The notes below the pieces were generated by a model that searched no databases, was not told the DNA's origin, and saw nothing but the letters and a program-made list of their open reading frames with translations. A stretch of DNA of 64,000 nt from Vibrio fluvialis (GTDB lineage Bacteria; Pseudomonadota; Gammaproteobacteria; Enterobacterales; Vibrionaceae): contig NZ_UHIP01000001.1 of NCBI RefSeq assembly GCF_900460245.1, positions 1,922,001 to 1,986,000 on the forward strand, read 5' to 3'. Shown here one piece after another: positions 41,920 through 51,685 of the stretch (positions are counted from its first letter, which is position 1; each line of letters begins with the position of its first letter). The translations under genes and the position numbers were made by a program.

Positions 41920-43167
41920 CTACATGGCGGCTTTGACTGCCTTTGCCAATTTCTGCGCTGCTTCATGCGGATCGGCATCGCTATCGTTAAAGAAGTTACT
42001 GACTACGTCAAACATCGCTGCCTGAGCATAACTTGTGGTTGCCATACCGTGTGCCATGCTCGGCACCAATGCCCCCGTCCTCGCCGAAGACTTAAACTCG
42101 CGCATTGAATCTATCGCACATTGGTCAAACTTTGACATATCCATGTCGGTTCGAACCGGAATCGAACCTTTGTTCAGGTTAAACACCTCCTGAAAATCCG
42201 GATCCAGAATGGTTTTTGCCAGCGCTTTCTGCGCTTCAATGTTCTCTTTGTCGCTCAGTTCGAAAAACACAAAGCTGTCGACGTTATAAATAAACTCTCC
42301 GGCAGTACCGAGTGCTGGCAGGCAGAGATAATCCTTGCCAGGTTGTTTTCCCGCCGCAGAGAACTCACCTTTTGCCCAGTCACCCATAATCTGCATCGCC
42401 GCTTGGCCATTAATCACCATTGAAGTAGCGACGTTCCAATCCCGCCCCGGCGCCGCCGCATCGATATAGCGGTGCAGTTGTTTAAATCGGGTGAACACTT
42501 GAACCATCTTGTCACCCGACAATGTCGCCATATCCAGATCAACAAATGCTTTGACGTAATCCTGCGCACCCAGAATATCCAGCGCCAAGGTTTCAAATAC
42601 CGTGACGTCCTGCCAAGGCTGACCACCATAGGCGAGCGGAATAAACCCAGCGGCTTGAATTTTCTCTGCCGCAGCAAAGAACTCGACGAGATTTTTCGGG
42701 ATATCCGCACCAGACTTTTTGAACACATCAGGGTTTGCCCAAATCCAGTTCACCCGGTGGACGTTCACCGGCACAGCCACATATTCATGGTTGTATTTCA
42801 TCACATTGGTGATCATCGGCGGGATGATGTTATCCCAGTCTCCGGCTTCAGCTACATCATTCAGGTTGGTCAGAAAGCCCAAGCTCGCCCACTCCTGAAT
42901 ATCATGCCCTTTTATCTGGGCAGCGGACGGAGGATTGCCGGAAACAGCCCGGGTTTTGAGCACCGTCATTGCGCTTTCTCCCCCGCCCCCTGCGACAGCA
43001 AAATCCTTCCAGGTATGGCCTTGCTTTTCCAGCATCTCTTTGAGTACTGCGTTGGACTTCGCCTCGCCACCGGAAGTCCACCAGTGCAGAACTTCCACTT
43101 CGCCGCCATAAGCCAGCGAGGCAGAAAACAGTAAACTGGCCGCGAGTAAGGTTTTTGATAGCTTCAT
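41920..43167 (-). CDS. ABC-type sugar-binding protein (GltB/GtsA-like)
   Basis: A 415-residue periplasmic binding protein of the family 1 sugar class. A signal peptide ([21 protein letters not shown]) is followed by [40 protein letters not shown] and [16 protein letters not shown], which closely resemble the Pseudomonas glucose-binding protein. The start is ATG 43167. It follows a response regulator and a kinase on the same strand, the order of the Pseudomonas gltR-gtsS-gtsA cluster. The permease and ATPase genes that should follow are absent; an intergenic region with palindromes follows instead. Confidence 0.9.
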   Translation of the reverse strand: MKLSKTLLAASLLFSASLAYGGEVEVLHWWTSGGEAKSNAVLKEMLEKQGHTWKDFAVAGGGGESAMTVLKTRAVSGNPPSAAQIKGHDIQEWASLGFLTNLNDVAEAGDWDNIIPPMITNVMKYNHEYVAVPVNVHRVNWIWANPDVFKKSGADIPKNLVEFFAAAEKIQAAGFIPLAYGGQPWQDVTVFETLALDILGAQDYVKAFVDLDMATLSGDKMVQVFTRFKQLHRYIDAAAPGRDWNVATSMVINGQAAMQIMGDWAKGEFSAAGKQPGKDYLCLPALGTAGEFIYNVDSFVFFELSDKENIEAQKALAKTILDPDFQEVFNLNKGSIPVRTDMDMSKFDQCAIDSMREFKSSARTGALVPSMAHGMATTSYAQAAMFDVVSNFFNDSDADPHEAAQKLAKAVKAAM

Positions 43168-43243
43168 GGTTAGGTCCAACTCGGTTTTATGATTCAAGGC
43201 TGACGTTAGGAACGCTTGATACAGCCCATTTCGAAGTGATTCG

Positions 43244-44698
43244 TCACACTTCGATGGTCGGTGGAATAAAGACTTGGACAATCAAACCACCTTGCAGTGA
43301 ATTGCTGATGATCAGATCGCCACCGTGGCCGTGAAGAATATTGCGGCAGATACCCAGTCCAAGGCCATGCCCTTCGCCGTCATCCGACAAGCGGAAATAC
43401 GGTTCAAACACCGCTTCCAGTTTGTTCTCCGGAATGCCGGGGCCCTGATCATGAATGGTGATCACCACCCACTCGGCGGTCTCATTGATGCTGACGGTAA
43501 CTTCATCACCATATTTGACGCCATTACCAATCAGATTGGTCAGTACCCGTTTCATCGCCAGCGGCTTCGCCACCAAAGGTTCAATGTTCACCGGGGTAAA
43601 ATGCACAGTTTCACGTTCGAAGTTATACCCTTCCGCGATATTCTGAATCAGCTCATTGAGATCGATATAGTCGTTATTTTCATGCAGCTCAGTGTCACGT
43701 ACACATTGCAGCGCGCCTTTGACCATCATTTCCAGCTCGTCGAGATCGCGGTTAAATTTCTCGCGTTTGACGTCACTTTCCAACAGCTCAGCCCGCAATC
43801 GCAGACGCGTGATCGGCGTTTTCAGATCGTGCGAAATAGCAGCGAAGAGATGCTCGCGATCCGACACGTAGCGGCGAATGCGCTGCTGCATACGGTTAAA
43901 AGCACGGGTTGCAGTCACCAGTTCGCTCGCGCCTTCTTCGCGCAGCGGGCGCTGGGCAATATCCATGCTGAGGTCATTCGCCGCGCGGGCCAGATTCTTC
44001 AACGGTCGAACCTGACGTCGCATCAGCAGATAAGTCAGCAGCAACAAAATAGTCGTTGAGAAGAACAGGAACAAAATCTGCTCACGACCAAGAATATTGT
44101 CATCAAGTTTGACATAGGGCGCGGGTAGCAGCGCGGCGACGTAAATCCACTCATGCTCACCGAGTTCTATTTGCACCACCAGCACTGGTGGATTAAGTGG
44201 TTCCAGCGTCAGGGTATGGTAGGCCCAGGATTTCGGCAGATCGCTGAGAAAAATATCGTTTTTCAGCAAGCGCAACTTCTCCGGGCGGGTGAAATCCACC
44301 AGAATATTGCCGACATTAGTCAGTTTTTGATGCAGCACTTCCTGCACCGCATCAACCGAAGCGACTTTCAGACTGGTCTCTTCAATCGGTTCGACAATGA
44401 GCTGCTCTTTGTTAAACGAAACAAAAAAGCGCGTGCCGCCCATATTACGGATCTGGTCGAGCACGATATGACGATACTTAACGGGCAGAGACTGAAAAAA
44501 GGTTACCGTTGAGGCAAACATCCCCGCCATACTGGCGGAGGCGGAGCGGATCCCTTCAAGTTCATTGGCTTTGGACTGGCTGTACCAAATCGAGGTTGCA
44601 ACGCCCTGAGCCAACATCACCGCCAGCAGCGTCAACAACAAAGTTCGGGCCACCAGCGAAGTGGGCTTAATGCGTTTCCATACGCGCTGAATGGGCAT
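43244..44698 (-). CDS. Two-component sensor histidine kinase (sugar-sensing type)
   Basis: A 484-residue kinase. Membrane segment 1 ([20 protein letters not shown]) is followed by a periplasmic sensor of about 140 residues, membrane segment 2 ([19 protein letters not shown]), HAMP, the phospho-acceptor [16 protein letters not shown], and an ATPase domain ([32 protein letters not shown]). ATG 44698 lies next to the regulator's stop with GAG seven bases upstream, so it is translationally coupled. By neighbourhood it probably senses glucose or a similar sugar, perhaps with the binding protein encoded 76 bp downstream. Confidence 0.93.
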   Translation of the reverse strand: MPIQRVWKRIKPTSLVARTLLLTLLAVMLAQGVATSIWYSQSKANELEGIRSASASMAGMFASTVTFFQSLPVKYRHIVLDQIRNMGGTRFFVSFNKEQLIVEPIEETSLKVASVDAVQEVLHQKLTNVGNILVDFTRPEKLRLLKNDIFLSDLPKSWAYHTLTLEPLNPPVLVVQIELGEHEWIYVAALLPAPYVKLDDNILGREQILFLFFSTTILLLLTYLLMRRQVRPLKNLARAANDLSMDIAQRPLREEGASELVTATRAFNRMQQRIRRYVSDREHLFAAISHDLKTPITRLRLRAELLESDVKREKFNRDLDELEMMVKGALQCVRDTELHENNDYIDLNELIQNIAEGYNFERETVHFTPVNIEPLVAKPLAMKRVLTNLIGNGVKYGDEVTVSINETAEWVVITIHDQGPGIPENKLEAVFEPYFRLSDDGEGHGLGLGICRNILHGHGGDLIISNSLQGGLIVQVFIPPTIEV

Positions 44699-44699
44699 G

Positions 44700-45425
44700 T
44701 TAATACTCGAACTGAACCGGAACCGATAAAATATAGCCGTTGCCGCGCATGGTTTTGATGTAGTTCGGGTACTGCGCACTTTCGCCAAGTCGTTGGCGCA
44801 GGCGGCTCAGCTGCACATCAATACCACGTTCAAACGGTAAGGCTTCACGCCCGCGCGTTGCAAAGGAAATGGTGTCACGATCCAGCACATCATTAGGGCG
44901 ATTGAGAAACAACATCAGCAGCACATAGTCACTGCCCGACAACTCATGCTCCTCTTCCCGTTCCAAATGCGCGATGCGGTGAGTCAACGTATTCAGACGC
45001 CAATCACCAAAGACAATGTGTGTCGGCGTTTGTTCTTCAGGCTTCTCTTCGCTCACCTGTACTCGGCGCAGCAGTGCTTTAATGCGCGCCATCAACTGGC
45101 GTGGGCTAAACGGTTTAGCGATGTAATCATCAGCACCAATTTCCAAACCAATGATTTGATCCGTTTCATCCGACACAGCGGTCAGCATGATGATCGGTAC
45201 ATTGGAATCACGCCGAATCTTCTGGCACAGCGTGAAGCCATCATCGCCCGGTAACATCACATCCAACAGCACAAGATCCGGATAACCTTGCTGATCAAGG
45301 TATTGCGCCAGAGCCCGTCCATCGGAAACCGTTGATACACTGAATCCGGATTTAGTCAGATACTCATCCAACAACTCACAGATTTCCTTGTCATCATCAA
45401 CGACTAAAATGTGCGTGTTTCCCAT
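44700..45425 (-). CDS. OmpR-family response regulator (GltR-like)
   Basis: A 241-residue regulator. The receiver domain has D10, D11 and phospho-acceptor D55 (LLLDVMLPG), with the K in IAKPFSP. A C-terminal winged helix follows (DYVLLMLFLNRPNDVLDRDTI ... IKTMRGNGYILSVPV). It is first in a three-gene operon with the kinase and the sugar-binding protein. A 13-bp palindrome GGATA-GTG-TATCC (45452-45464) lies 27 bp before its start and may be an operator. Confidence 0.93.
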   Translation of the reverse strand: MGNTHILVVDDDKEICELLDEYLTKSGFSVSTVSDGRALAQYLDQQGYPDLVLLDVMLPGDDGFTLCQKIRRDSNVPIIMLTAVSDETDQIIGLEIGADDYIAKPFSPRQLMARIKALLRRVQVSEEKPEEQTPTHIVFGDWRLNTLTHRIAHLEREEEHELSGSDYVLLMLFLNRPNDVLDRDTISFATRGREALPFERGIDVQLSRLRQRLGESAQYPNYIKTMRGNGYILSVPVQFEY

Positions 45426-45540
45426 TCCCCACCTATTGAAACCACGATTTTGGATAGTGTATCCATCAAGCTCTCACTTGATTATTGATATTTATGTAAA
45501 GTTTGACCTCATCCTAGACCGGGATCACATTTCCTTCGCC

Positions 45541-47010
45541 TCACGACGAACAGCTGATTTCGAGCTTTTTACCCCATTCTGGCGGCAGTTTGGCGTAATC
45601 TTCTGAATCCGGTTGTTCATCGAACGGATGTTTGAGCAACTCTGCCAGACGCAACACTTCGCTGTAATCACCCTCTTCGGCCTTATCAATCGCAATTTGG
45701 GCCAGGTAATTACGTAAAATGTACTTGGGATTGATCTGACGCATTTTAGCGCAGCGTGCTTCAGCACTCAGCGTCAGCCCTTGCTCATCCAACTCCTGAT
45801 CACAACGCAGCAAGTAGCGGTCAAGCCAGGCCAGCGCGGCGTCGCGGTCAAGAAACAGATCCGCCACACTTTGCGCGGATTGCGTATCGAGATGAGACAT
45901 CTGACGCATAAAACGGGTGTAATCCACACGATTCGCTTCGAGCAATTCGAACAGATCATTGAACAGCTCACCATCTTCCTTCTGACGGCTGACAAGACCA
46001 AGTTTGTCACGCATGAATGTGCTGAAATAGCCGTTGAGTTGGGTTTCATACGCATTGAGAGATGCTTCAAGTTGCTCTCTGGCGATAAGCGGCGACAACG
46101 CATGTGCCAGCGCCGATAGGTTCCACAGCGCAATACGTGGCTGTTGGTCAAACGCATAGCGTCCTTGGTAATCGGAATGATTGCAGATGTATCCCGGCTC
46201 ATAGTCATCTAAAAAGCCGTATGGACCATAATCGAAAGTCTGACCGAGGATCGACATGTTATCGGTATTCATTACGCCATGGGCGAAACCAACCGACTGC
46301 CAGTGGGCAATCATCTGAGCGGTGCGATCGACGATATGACCGAACATAGCGGCATAGGGTTGATCTTCATTCACGCAATGCGGGAAATACCACTCGATGA
46401 CTTTATCTGCCAACAGTTTGAGTTCTTCATGCTGTTCGGTATAAAAGAAATGTTCGAAGTGACCAAAACGGACATGGCTCTGCGCAACACGCACCAACAA
46501 CGCGCCACGTTCCTGCTTTTCTCGGTACACAGGTGTGTCACTGCTCATCAGAGCCAGTGCCCGGGTCGTCGCGATACCTAAACCCGCCATCGCTTCGCTG
46601 CACAAATATTCGCGGATCGACGAGCGCAGTACAGCCCGGCCATCGCCCATACGAGAATAAGGTGTCAGGCCTGCGCCTTTAAGATGAATGTCAAAAACTT
46701 CACCTTGCTGCGTCACCATTTCGGCCAGCAGTAAACCACGGCCATCACCGAGATCCGGATTGTAGACACCAAATTGGTGTCCGGCGTACTTCATGGCTAA
46801 CGGCGAAAAGGCAGCCAGAGGATGCTGACCGGACAAGCTTAACAGCAGCTCTTCATTCGGCGTTTGCGGCAAGCCAAACTGCTCAGCCAGATCGCGATTC
46901 CACGCCACCCAGCGAACGTTGCTCAGCGGTTGCGGTTGCACCGGGGTATAAAAGGCCGCGGGCAATGCGCTGAAGCGGGTGGATAAAGTGACGCTGTCCC
47001 AAACCGACAT
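45541..47010 (-). CDS. selO: Protein adenylyltransferase SelO (YdiU)
   Basis: A 489-residue pseudokinase that transfers AMP to proteins and protects against oxidative stress. The kinase-like core has [20 protein letters not shown] (flipped ATP site) and [19 protein letters not shown] (metal-binding N and D). The C-terminus is ISCSS, keeping the cysteine near the end that in bacterial SelO forms a regulatory disulfide. I use ATG 47010 (MSVWDSVTL), with GAGAGATGG upstream; the frame runs 18 codons further. Confidence 0.95.
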   Translation of the reverse strand: MSVWDSVTLSTRFSALPAAFYTPVQPQPLSNVRWVAWNRDLAEQFGLPQTPNEELLLSLSGQHPLAAFSPLAMKYAGHQFGVYNPDLGDGRGLLLAEMVTQQGEVFDIHLKGAGLTPYSRMGDGRAVLRSSIREYLCSEAMAGLGIATTRALALMSSDTPVYREKQERGALLVRVAQSHVRFGHFEHFFYTEQHEELKLLADKVIEWYFPHCVNEDQPYAAMFGHIVDRTAQMIAHWQSVGFAHGVMNTDNMSILGQTFDYGPYGFLDDYEPGYICNHSDYQGRYAFDQQPRIALWNLSALAHALSPLIAREQLEASLNAYETQLNGYFSTFMRDKLGLVSRQKEDGELFNDLFELLEANRVDYTRFMRQMSHLDTQSAQSVADLFLDRDAALAWLDRYLLRCDQELDEQGLTLSAEARCAKMRQINPKYILRNYLAQIAIDKAEEGDYSEVLRLAELLKHPFDEQPDSEDYAKLPPEWGKKLEISCSS

Positions 47011-47097
47011 AAAACCATCTCTCATTCGACTATTTGCCTGCAAGTTAGCAAATACCTGAGTCAAATACTAGGTTTTAGCCTGAACGACAACGATAAG

Positions 47098-47121
47098 AAA
47101 AACCCCAGCTTCAAGCTGGGG
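47098..47121 (-). terminator. Intrinsic terminator after the 32-aa membrane protein gene
   Basis: CCCCAGCTT - C - AAGCTGGGG palindrome with AAAAA on the left, so on the minus strand it ends in TTTTT. It begins nine bases after the small gene's stop. Confidence 0.85.
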
Positions 47122-47130
47122 CTTTCTCCA

Positions 47131-47229
47131 TTACACTAGGCAGAATACGCCGACTAAAGCAACCAGGGAGAACACAAGCGTTCTGCCTATCACTCCCAAC
47201 AAACTCGGTTGAATCATTTCTACGTGCAT
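47131..47229 (-). CDS. 32-residue single-pass membrane microprotein
   Basis: A short reading frame, MHVEMIQPSLLGVIG..., with a hydrophobic C-terminal half (residues 18-32, mainly L, V, F, A and G), giving one membrane segment. Support comes from a strong ribosome-binding site (GGGGAG six bases before ATG 47229), a plausible promoter at 47265-47293 and a strong terminator right after the stop. I do not recognise the family. A 60-codon frame overlapping it in another phase lacks such support. Confidence 0.65.
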   Translation of the reverse strand: MHVEMIQPSLLGVIGRTLVFSLVALVGVFCLV

Positions 47230-47264
47230 TTGGCTCTCCCCTCTGAATATGACAACGTAATGAC

Positions 47265-47293
47265 AATATGATGAAATTTAAGGAAACTCTCAA
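47265..47293 (-). promoter_or_regulatory. Sigma-70 type promoter of the 32-aa membrane protein gene
   Basis: Minus strand TTGAGA (47288-47293), 17 bases, then CATATT (47265-47270): five and four matches to the consensus boxes with ideal spacing. Confidence 0.5.
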
Positions 47294-47418
47294 TAGCCAA
47301 AAATATTAATTTTTTGTTACATTCCGCATGACAAAAGGCATCACAGCCGATGGTTAGCGTCTACGCTTTAAGAAAGCACTAAGCTGTTTTGTGACTGAAT
47401 CCAAATGCAGGTGACCCT

Positions 47419-48786
47419 ATGTTGTCGATTTTCGATATTTTTAAAATTGGCGTTGGCCCGTCAAGTTCCCATACCAACGGACCAATGATTGCGGGCTTTC
47501 AATTCCTCTCCGTTATCCCGGATATCAATCAAGTGGCGCGTATCCAAATCGATCTGTTCGGATCGTTATCGCTGACGGGAAAAGGACACCACACCGACCG
47601 CGCGGTAGTGCTCGGTTTGCTGGGAAATCAGCCCGACACCATCAAAATGACCAGCGCGACACAGGCGATGCAGCGCGCGATTGACGAGGGGGTGCTGCTG
47701 TTAGGTGGCCGCAACGAAATCCCGTTTCATTACTCCAGCGACCTGTTATTCCACAGTGAAAATCTGCCACTGCACGAGAACGGCATGACCCTTTCTGCTT
47801 TCGATGCTAAAGGCTTAATCGTCGCTTTTGAAACGTATTACTCGATTGGCGGCGGATTTATCGCCACCGCAAAAGAGCTCGAGCATGGCACCGCGGAATC
47901 GTCCATTAAAGTCGAATTCCCGTTCAACTCCGCCGAAGAACTGCTGAAAAAGGCCGAACGTAATGGCTTAAGCCTCGGCGGTTTAGTCCTGCGCAACGAA
48001 CTGGCATTTCGCGACATCGACACCATCGATCAAAAAACCGAGCAGATCTGGAAAGTGATGTCGCTGTGCATGCAACGCGGGTTTGATACTGAAGGGATTT
48101 TGGAAGGCGGCCTCAACGTAACCCGCCGCGCGCCAGCGCTGCTCAAAAAACTCGAAGCCAACGCGGCGATAGAAAATGATCCGATGGAGATCATGGACTG
48201 GATTAACCTGTTCGCCTTCGCAGTCAGTGAAGAAAATGCGGCGGGAGGCCAAGTCGTCACATCGCCGACAAATGGCGCTGCAGGCGTCATTCCCGCAGTG
48301 TTGATGTACTATCATCGCTTCATTCGTCCACTCGACACCAAACAGCTCAAAGATTTTCTCGCTGTCGCTGGCGCGATTGGCATTCTGTACAAAACCAATG
48401 CGTCCATATCCGGAGCCGAGGTGGGATGTCAGGGTGAAATCGGGGTGTCATCATCGATGGCCGCCGCAGGGCTGACATCGCTGCGTGGTGGCAGCAATGA
48501 GCAAATGTGTATTGCAGCTGAAATTGCCATGGAACACTCGCTAGGCATGACCTGTGACCCGATTGGCGGTTTAGTGCAGGTGCCTTGCATAGAACGCAAT
48601 GCGATGGGCGCAATGAAAGCGATTAACGCATCGCGCATGGCATTAAAACGCACCAGCAAGTGTCTGATCTCATTGGATAAAGTGATTGATACTATGTATC
48701 AGACAGGTAAAGACATGAACAAGAAGTATCGCGAAACTTCATTAGGTGGTCTTGCGCTGATTCATCTGGCTCCACCGTGCGAATAA
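47419..48786 (+). CDS. sdaA: L-serine ammonia-lyase (iron-sulfur type)
   Basis: A 455-residue one-chain enzyme converting L-serine to pyruvate and ammonia. The beta domain begins IFDIFKIGVGPSSSHTNGPM. The alpha domain carries the [4Fe-4S] cysteines (GAEVGCQGEIGVSSSMAAAG and SLGMTCDPIGGLVQVPCIERN). The sdaA/sdaB/tdcG paralogues cannot be separated by eye, so the symbol is by family. Start ATG 47419 has AGGTGA upstream. Transcribed alone. Confidence 0.93.
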   Translation: MLSIFDIFKIGVGPSSSHTNGPMIAGFQFLSVIPDINQVARIQIDLFGSLSLTGKGHHTDRAVVLGLLGNQPDTIKMTSATQAMQRAIDEGVLLLGGRNEIPFHYSSDLLFHSENLPLHENGMTLSAFDAKGLIVAFETYYSIGGGFIATAKELEHGTAESSIKVEFPFNSAEELLKKAERNGLSLGGLVLRNELAFRDIDTIDQKTEQIWKVMSLCMQRGFDTEGILEGGLNVTRRAPALLKKLEANAAIENDPMEIMDWINLFAFAVSEENAAGGQVVTSPTNGAAGVIPAVLMYYHRFIRPLDTKQLKDFLAVAGAIGILYKTNASISGAEVGCQGEIGVSSSMAAAGLTSLRGGSNEQMCIAAEIAMEHSLGMTCDPIGGLVQVPCIERNAMGAMKAINASRMALKRTSKCLISLDKVIDTMYQTGKDMNKKYRETSLGGLALIHLAPPCE

Positions 48787-48805
48787 CGCTCAATTCTTCT
48801 CATGA

Positions 48806-48829
48806 GCCTGACGGTGCAAGCCGTCAGGC
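48806..48829. terminator. Hairpin between convergent sdaA and a membrane protein gene
   Basis: GCCTGACGG - TGCAAG - CCGTCAGGC, a perfect 9-bp stem without a T-run, overlapping the stop of the minus-strand gene. Confidence 0.5.
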
Positions 48830-49591
48830 CGCCAATTTAAGATGAGACTGTTGCAGCATCTTATCGATTGTCTGCCGTTGAACAATCCACTGATAACTCA
48901 GCGATAAAATACAAATTTCGTACGCCCAGGCCAGGTAGGAAAAGAGGCCGAACCCCAACGCAATCGCCCAATTGCCATCAGCTGGCAGGCTGCTGATCAG
49001 TAGACCTGAGCTCATCGGGATAATGCCTGTCAGAATAAAGAGCGCGCCTTTGTGTTCCTGAGACAAACGCCAGGCGAAACGCAGACCTCGCGGTTCATCA
49101 TCAATCGCGGTGGCCGGAATCACCAACCCCCAGCGAGAGACCAGCCAAATCATCGGCAATGTGCCCACCGCACCGACCAAAATCTGAATCCACAAGCCAC
49201 TTCTCTCATGTATCAGGCCAATTGCGCTGCTTAGCACGACCCACCCAAACACCACCACCATGATGGCAATAAACATCATCAGCCAATAACCAAGAATACG
49301 CATTTCACGTAAACCAGAAGGCGGCGAATCAGCCGGAGAACTTTGCCGATTCAACAGAATTTCCCGATGCAAACGTACCGTCGCCCACGCCATGGCGACC
49401 ATCACCATCAGGCAGTATAAAAACAACAGGGGTACTGAATCCGTTTCATCAGAATGGGATTGCAACACTTGAGTCGCGACGGTGACAGCCAGATAAGGCC
49501 AGGAGAGCGCCAAAAAGGCTCGCCATTTATCTCTCATTAACCGTGCCGAACTGACTAAAGTGTACAAAATGGGTAAGGGGTATTTTTTCAT
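48824..49591 (-). CDS. Multi-pass membrane protein of unknown function
   Basis: A 255-residue protein with about six hydrophobic segments (for example FLYCLMVMVAMAWATVRL, MMFIAIMVVVFGWVVLSSAI, LVGAVGTLPMIWLVSRWGL and LGFGLFSYLAWAYEICILSL). The layout resembles membrane domains of the DUF975 or GDPD-anchor kind, but I see no diagnostic motif. It starts MKKYPLPILY at 49591. Monocistronic, convergent with sdaA and divergent from the GNAT-nitrilase gene. Confidence 0.75.
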   Translation of the reverse strand: MKKYPLPILYTLVSSARLMRDKWRAFLALSWPYLAVTVATQVLQSHSDETDSVPLLFLYCLMVMVAMAWATVRLHREILLNRQSSPADSPPSGLREMRILGYWLMMFIAIMVVVFGWVVLSSAIGLIHERSGLWIQILVGAVGTLPMIWLVSRWGLVIPATAIDDEPRGLRFAWRLSQEHKGALFILTGIIPMSSGLLISSLPADGNWAIALGFGLFSYLAWAYEICILSLSYQWIVQRQTIDKMLQQSHLKLAA

Positions 49592-49823
49592 TGTCCTAGC
49601 TCAACGCATTGCTCCCTTACAATATGACTCAAATTGCGTACATTCGCAGCGATAACTGCGTGACATAAATCATGGGAAGATGACGAGTTAGTAATACATT
49701 GCTTATTAATTCATCAAACCAATGTATGCAAACCTCTGGTCAAAAATCGGGCTAAGCCTTGAATTGACGGATTAAGTTGTCCAGTATGGATAAAAGAAGG
49801 AAGCCACTGAGGACACGAAGTGT

Positions 49824-51353
49824 ATGAGTAGTGATACACCGCGTTTGACACTGCGCGTGATAGAAAAAAGTGATTATCCCGAACTTGCAGAACTGATGGA
49901 TCTGGTTTTTCACGATGTTGGTGGTGCCTGGCCGCGCATGACCATCATGGATTTAATTCATCAGTTTCCCGATGGCCAGATTTGTATTGAAGACAACGGA
50001 AAAATCGTCGGTGCCGCACTGACCATCAAAGTCGATTACAACCGCTTCTCCCTCCCCCATGTCTACACCGACATCATCAACGAAAATAACGTCATTCAGC
50101 ATAAAGCCAACGGTGATGCCCTGTATGGGCTCGATGTATTCGTCCATCCGGATTATCGCGGTCTGCGTCTGGGTCGCCGTTTGTACGCCGCCCGCAAAGA
50201 CTTATGCCGTAGCGCTAACCTGAAAGCGATTCTCGCGGGAGGCCGTATTCCCGGCTATGGCCGTTATGCCGATACGATGGAGGTGCCGGAATACATTGAG
50301 AAAATTAAGCGCCGTGAGCTGTACGATCCGATCCTCTCTTTTCAGCTCTCCAACGATTTCGACGTCAAACGTATCATGCGCCACTATCTGCCGGAAGACG
50401 ACAGTTCCCGCGGCTATGCGACTCTACTTGAATGGGATAACTTCTTTTACGAGGAAGACATCAACTCCATTCACGACATCGAAAAAACGCTGGTTCGCAT
50501 TGGCATTGTGCAATGGCAGATGCGTGCCATGCTCAGTGTGGAGGACTTGATTGAACAAGCGGAATTCTTTGTCGATTCCCTGTCCAATTATCATGCCGAT
50601 TTCGCTCTGTTTCCGGAGTTCTTCAACGCACCATTGATGGGACTGAGAAACGATCAGAATACCGTGGAAGCGATTCGCTTTCTGGCCTCGTTCAGCGAAG
50701 AAATCAAACTGCGTTTTTCCAAACTGGCGGTCACCTACAACATCAACATTATCGCGGGTAGCATGCCTGTGCTCGAAGATGGTCAGTTGTATAACGTCGC
50801 TTACCTGTTGCATCGCGACGGCACCATTGATGAGCAGTACAAAATTCACATCACGCCGCACGAAAAACGCGATTGGGTCATCGACGGGGGTAATCAGGTG
50901 CAGGTGTTCGAAACCGATGCCGGCCGAGTGGGTATTTTGATCTGTTACGACAGTGAATTCCCCGAACTGGGCCGCATGTTGGCCGAACAAGGGGTGCAAA
51001 TTATCTTTGTACCATTCTGGACGGACACCAAAAATGGCTACCAACGCGTTCGACTCTGCTCACAAGCACGTGCCATCGAGAACGAATGTTACGTCGCGAT
51101 TGGCGGCAGCGTCGGTAATCTGCCTCGAGTGGATAACGTCGACATTCAATACGCCCAATCTGCTGTATTCTCGCCATCCGATGTGTTTTTTCCTCACGAC
51201 GCGACGATTGCGGAAGCCAGTCCCAACACCGAGATGATCATTTTTGCCGATGTGGATCTTGATAAACTAAAGCAATTGAATACTGAGGGTTCGGTGACCA
51301 ATCTGCGCCACAGGCGCATGGATTTATATGGCGGATTTACCCAAACCAAGTGA
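49824..51353 (+). CDS. GNAT acetyltransferase - nitrilase-family hydrolase fusion
   Basis: A 509-residue two-domain protein. Residues 1 to about 215 are a GNAT domain with the acetyl-CoA loop RGLRLGRRL (112-120). Residues 224-505 are a carbon-nitrogen hydrolase with the triad E265 (FPEFF), K340 (YKIHITPHE) and C374 (LICYDSEFPE). The two activities suggest a linked acylation/amide hydrolysis on one nitrogen compound; the substrate is unknown. Such fusions are known in databases as bifunctional GNAT/carbon-nitrogen hydrolases. It is monocistronic and ends at a terminator. Confidence 0.93.
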   Translation: MSSDTPRLTLRVIEKSDYPELAELMDLVFHDVGGAWPRMTIMDLIHQFPDGQICIEDNGKIVGAALTIKVDYNRFSLPHVYTDIINENNVIQHKANGDALYGLDVFVHPDYRGLRLGRRLYAARKDLCRSANLKAILAGGRIPGYGRYADTMEVPEYIEKIKRRELYDPILSFQLSNDFDVKRIMRHYLPEDDSSRGYATLLEWDNFFYEEDINSIHDIEKTLVRIGIVQWQMRAMLSVEDLIEQAEFFVDSLSNYHADFALFPEFFNAPLMGLRNDQNTVEAIRFLASFSEEIKLRFSKLAVTYNINIIAGSMPVLEDGQLYNVAYLLHRDGTIDEQYKIHITPHEKRDWVIDGGNQVQVFETDAGRVGILICYDSEFPELGRMLAEQGVQIIFVPFWTDTKNGYQRVRLCSQARAIENECYVAIGGSVGNLPRVDNVDIQYAQSAVFSPSDVFFPHDATIAEASPNTEMIIFADVDLDKLKQLNTEGSVTNLRHRRMDLYGGFTQTK

Positions 51354-51393
51354 CGAAAGTTATTGATATCCATCACATTAACTAGTCTGACCA

Positions 51394-51431
51394 GAATGCG
51401 TTACCCCATTTCGGTGGAACGCATTCTTTTT
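51394..51431 (+). terminator. Intrinsic terminator after the GNAT-nitrilase gene
   Basis: GAATGCGTT and AACGCATTC (51394-51402 with 51418-51426) form the stem, followed by TTTTT. Confidence 0.85.
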
Positions 51432-51571
51432 CAATTTGGAAATTTCATCGCCTTGTCGATCATGGAGTTATCGTCTTCACGCTGCGGAGTGCAACTAGCG
51501 TCGCAATTTGCAAATCACTAATTCGATTAAATTCATACAGTTAAACACATTACCCCTTTGGTATTAGCCAC

Positions 51572-51685
51572 TTATGCCCCCTCTTGCAGTTCGTCCTTAA
51601 TCTTTTTATATCTATGGGTAGCGCGCAACGTTTTGCGAGCAATATCCCACTTTGCGTACCCGACTACTGATGAGGAATGCCCCAT
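51572..51685 (-). CDS. Possible 37-residue basic protein antisense to the next gene's leader
   Basis: A short frame, MGHSSSVVGYAKWDIARK..., ending KKIKDELQEGA. It has CAGGG eight bases before its ATG and a protein-like, Lys/Arg-rich make-up. Its start codon overlaps the start of the plus-strand gene at 51684 in antisense, so it may be an antisense chance frame or the remnant of a longer gene. Confidence 0.25.
   Translation of the reverse strand: MGHSSSVVGYAKWDIARKTLRATHRYKKIKDELQEGA

Noticed and set aside
42472..43134. 220-codon frame antisense to the sugar-binding protein gene
   Set aside because: Lies wholly within a clearly conserved coding sequence; composition is that of an antisense shadow.
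47111..47293. 60-codon minus-strand frame overlapping the 32-aa microprotein
   Set aside because: Its start has no ribosome-binding site and it runs into the terminator; the 32-codon frame in the other phase has strong signals.
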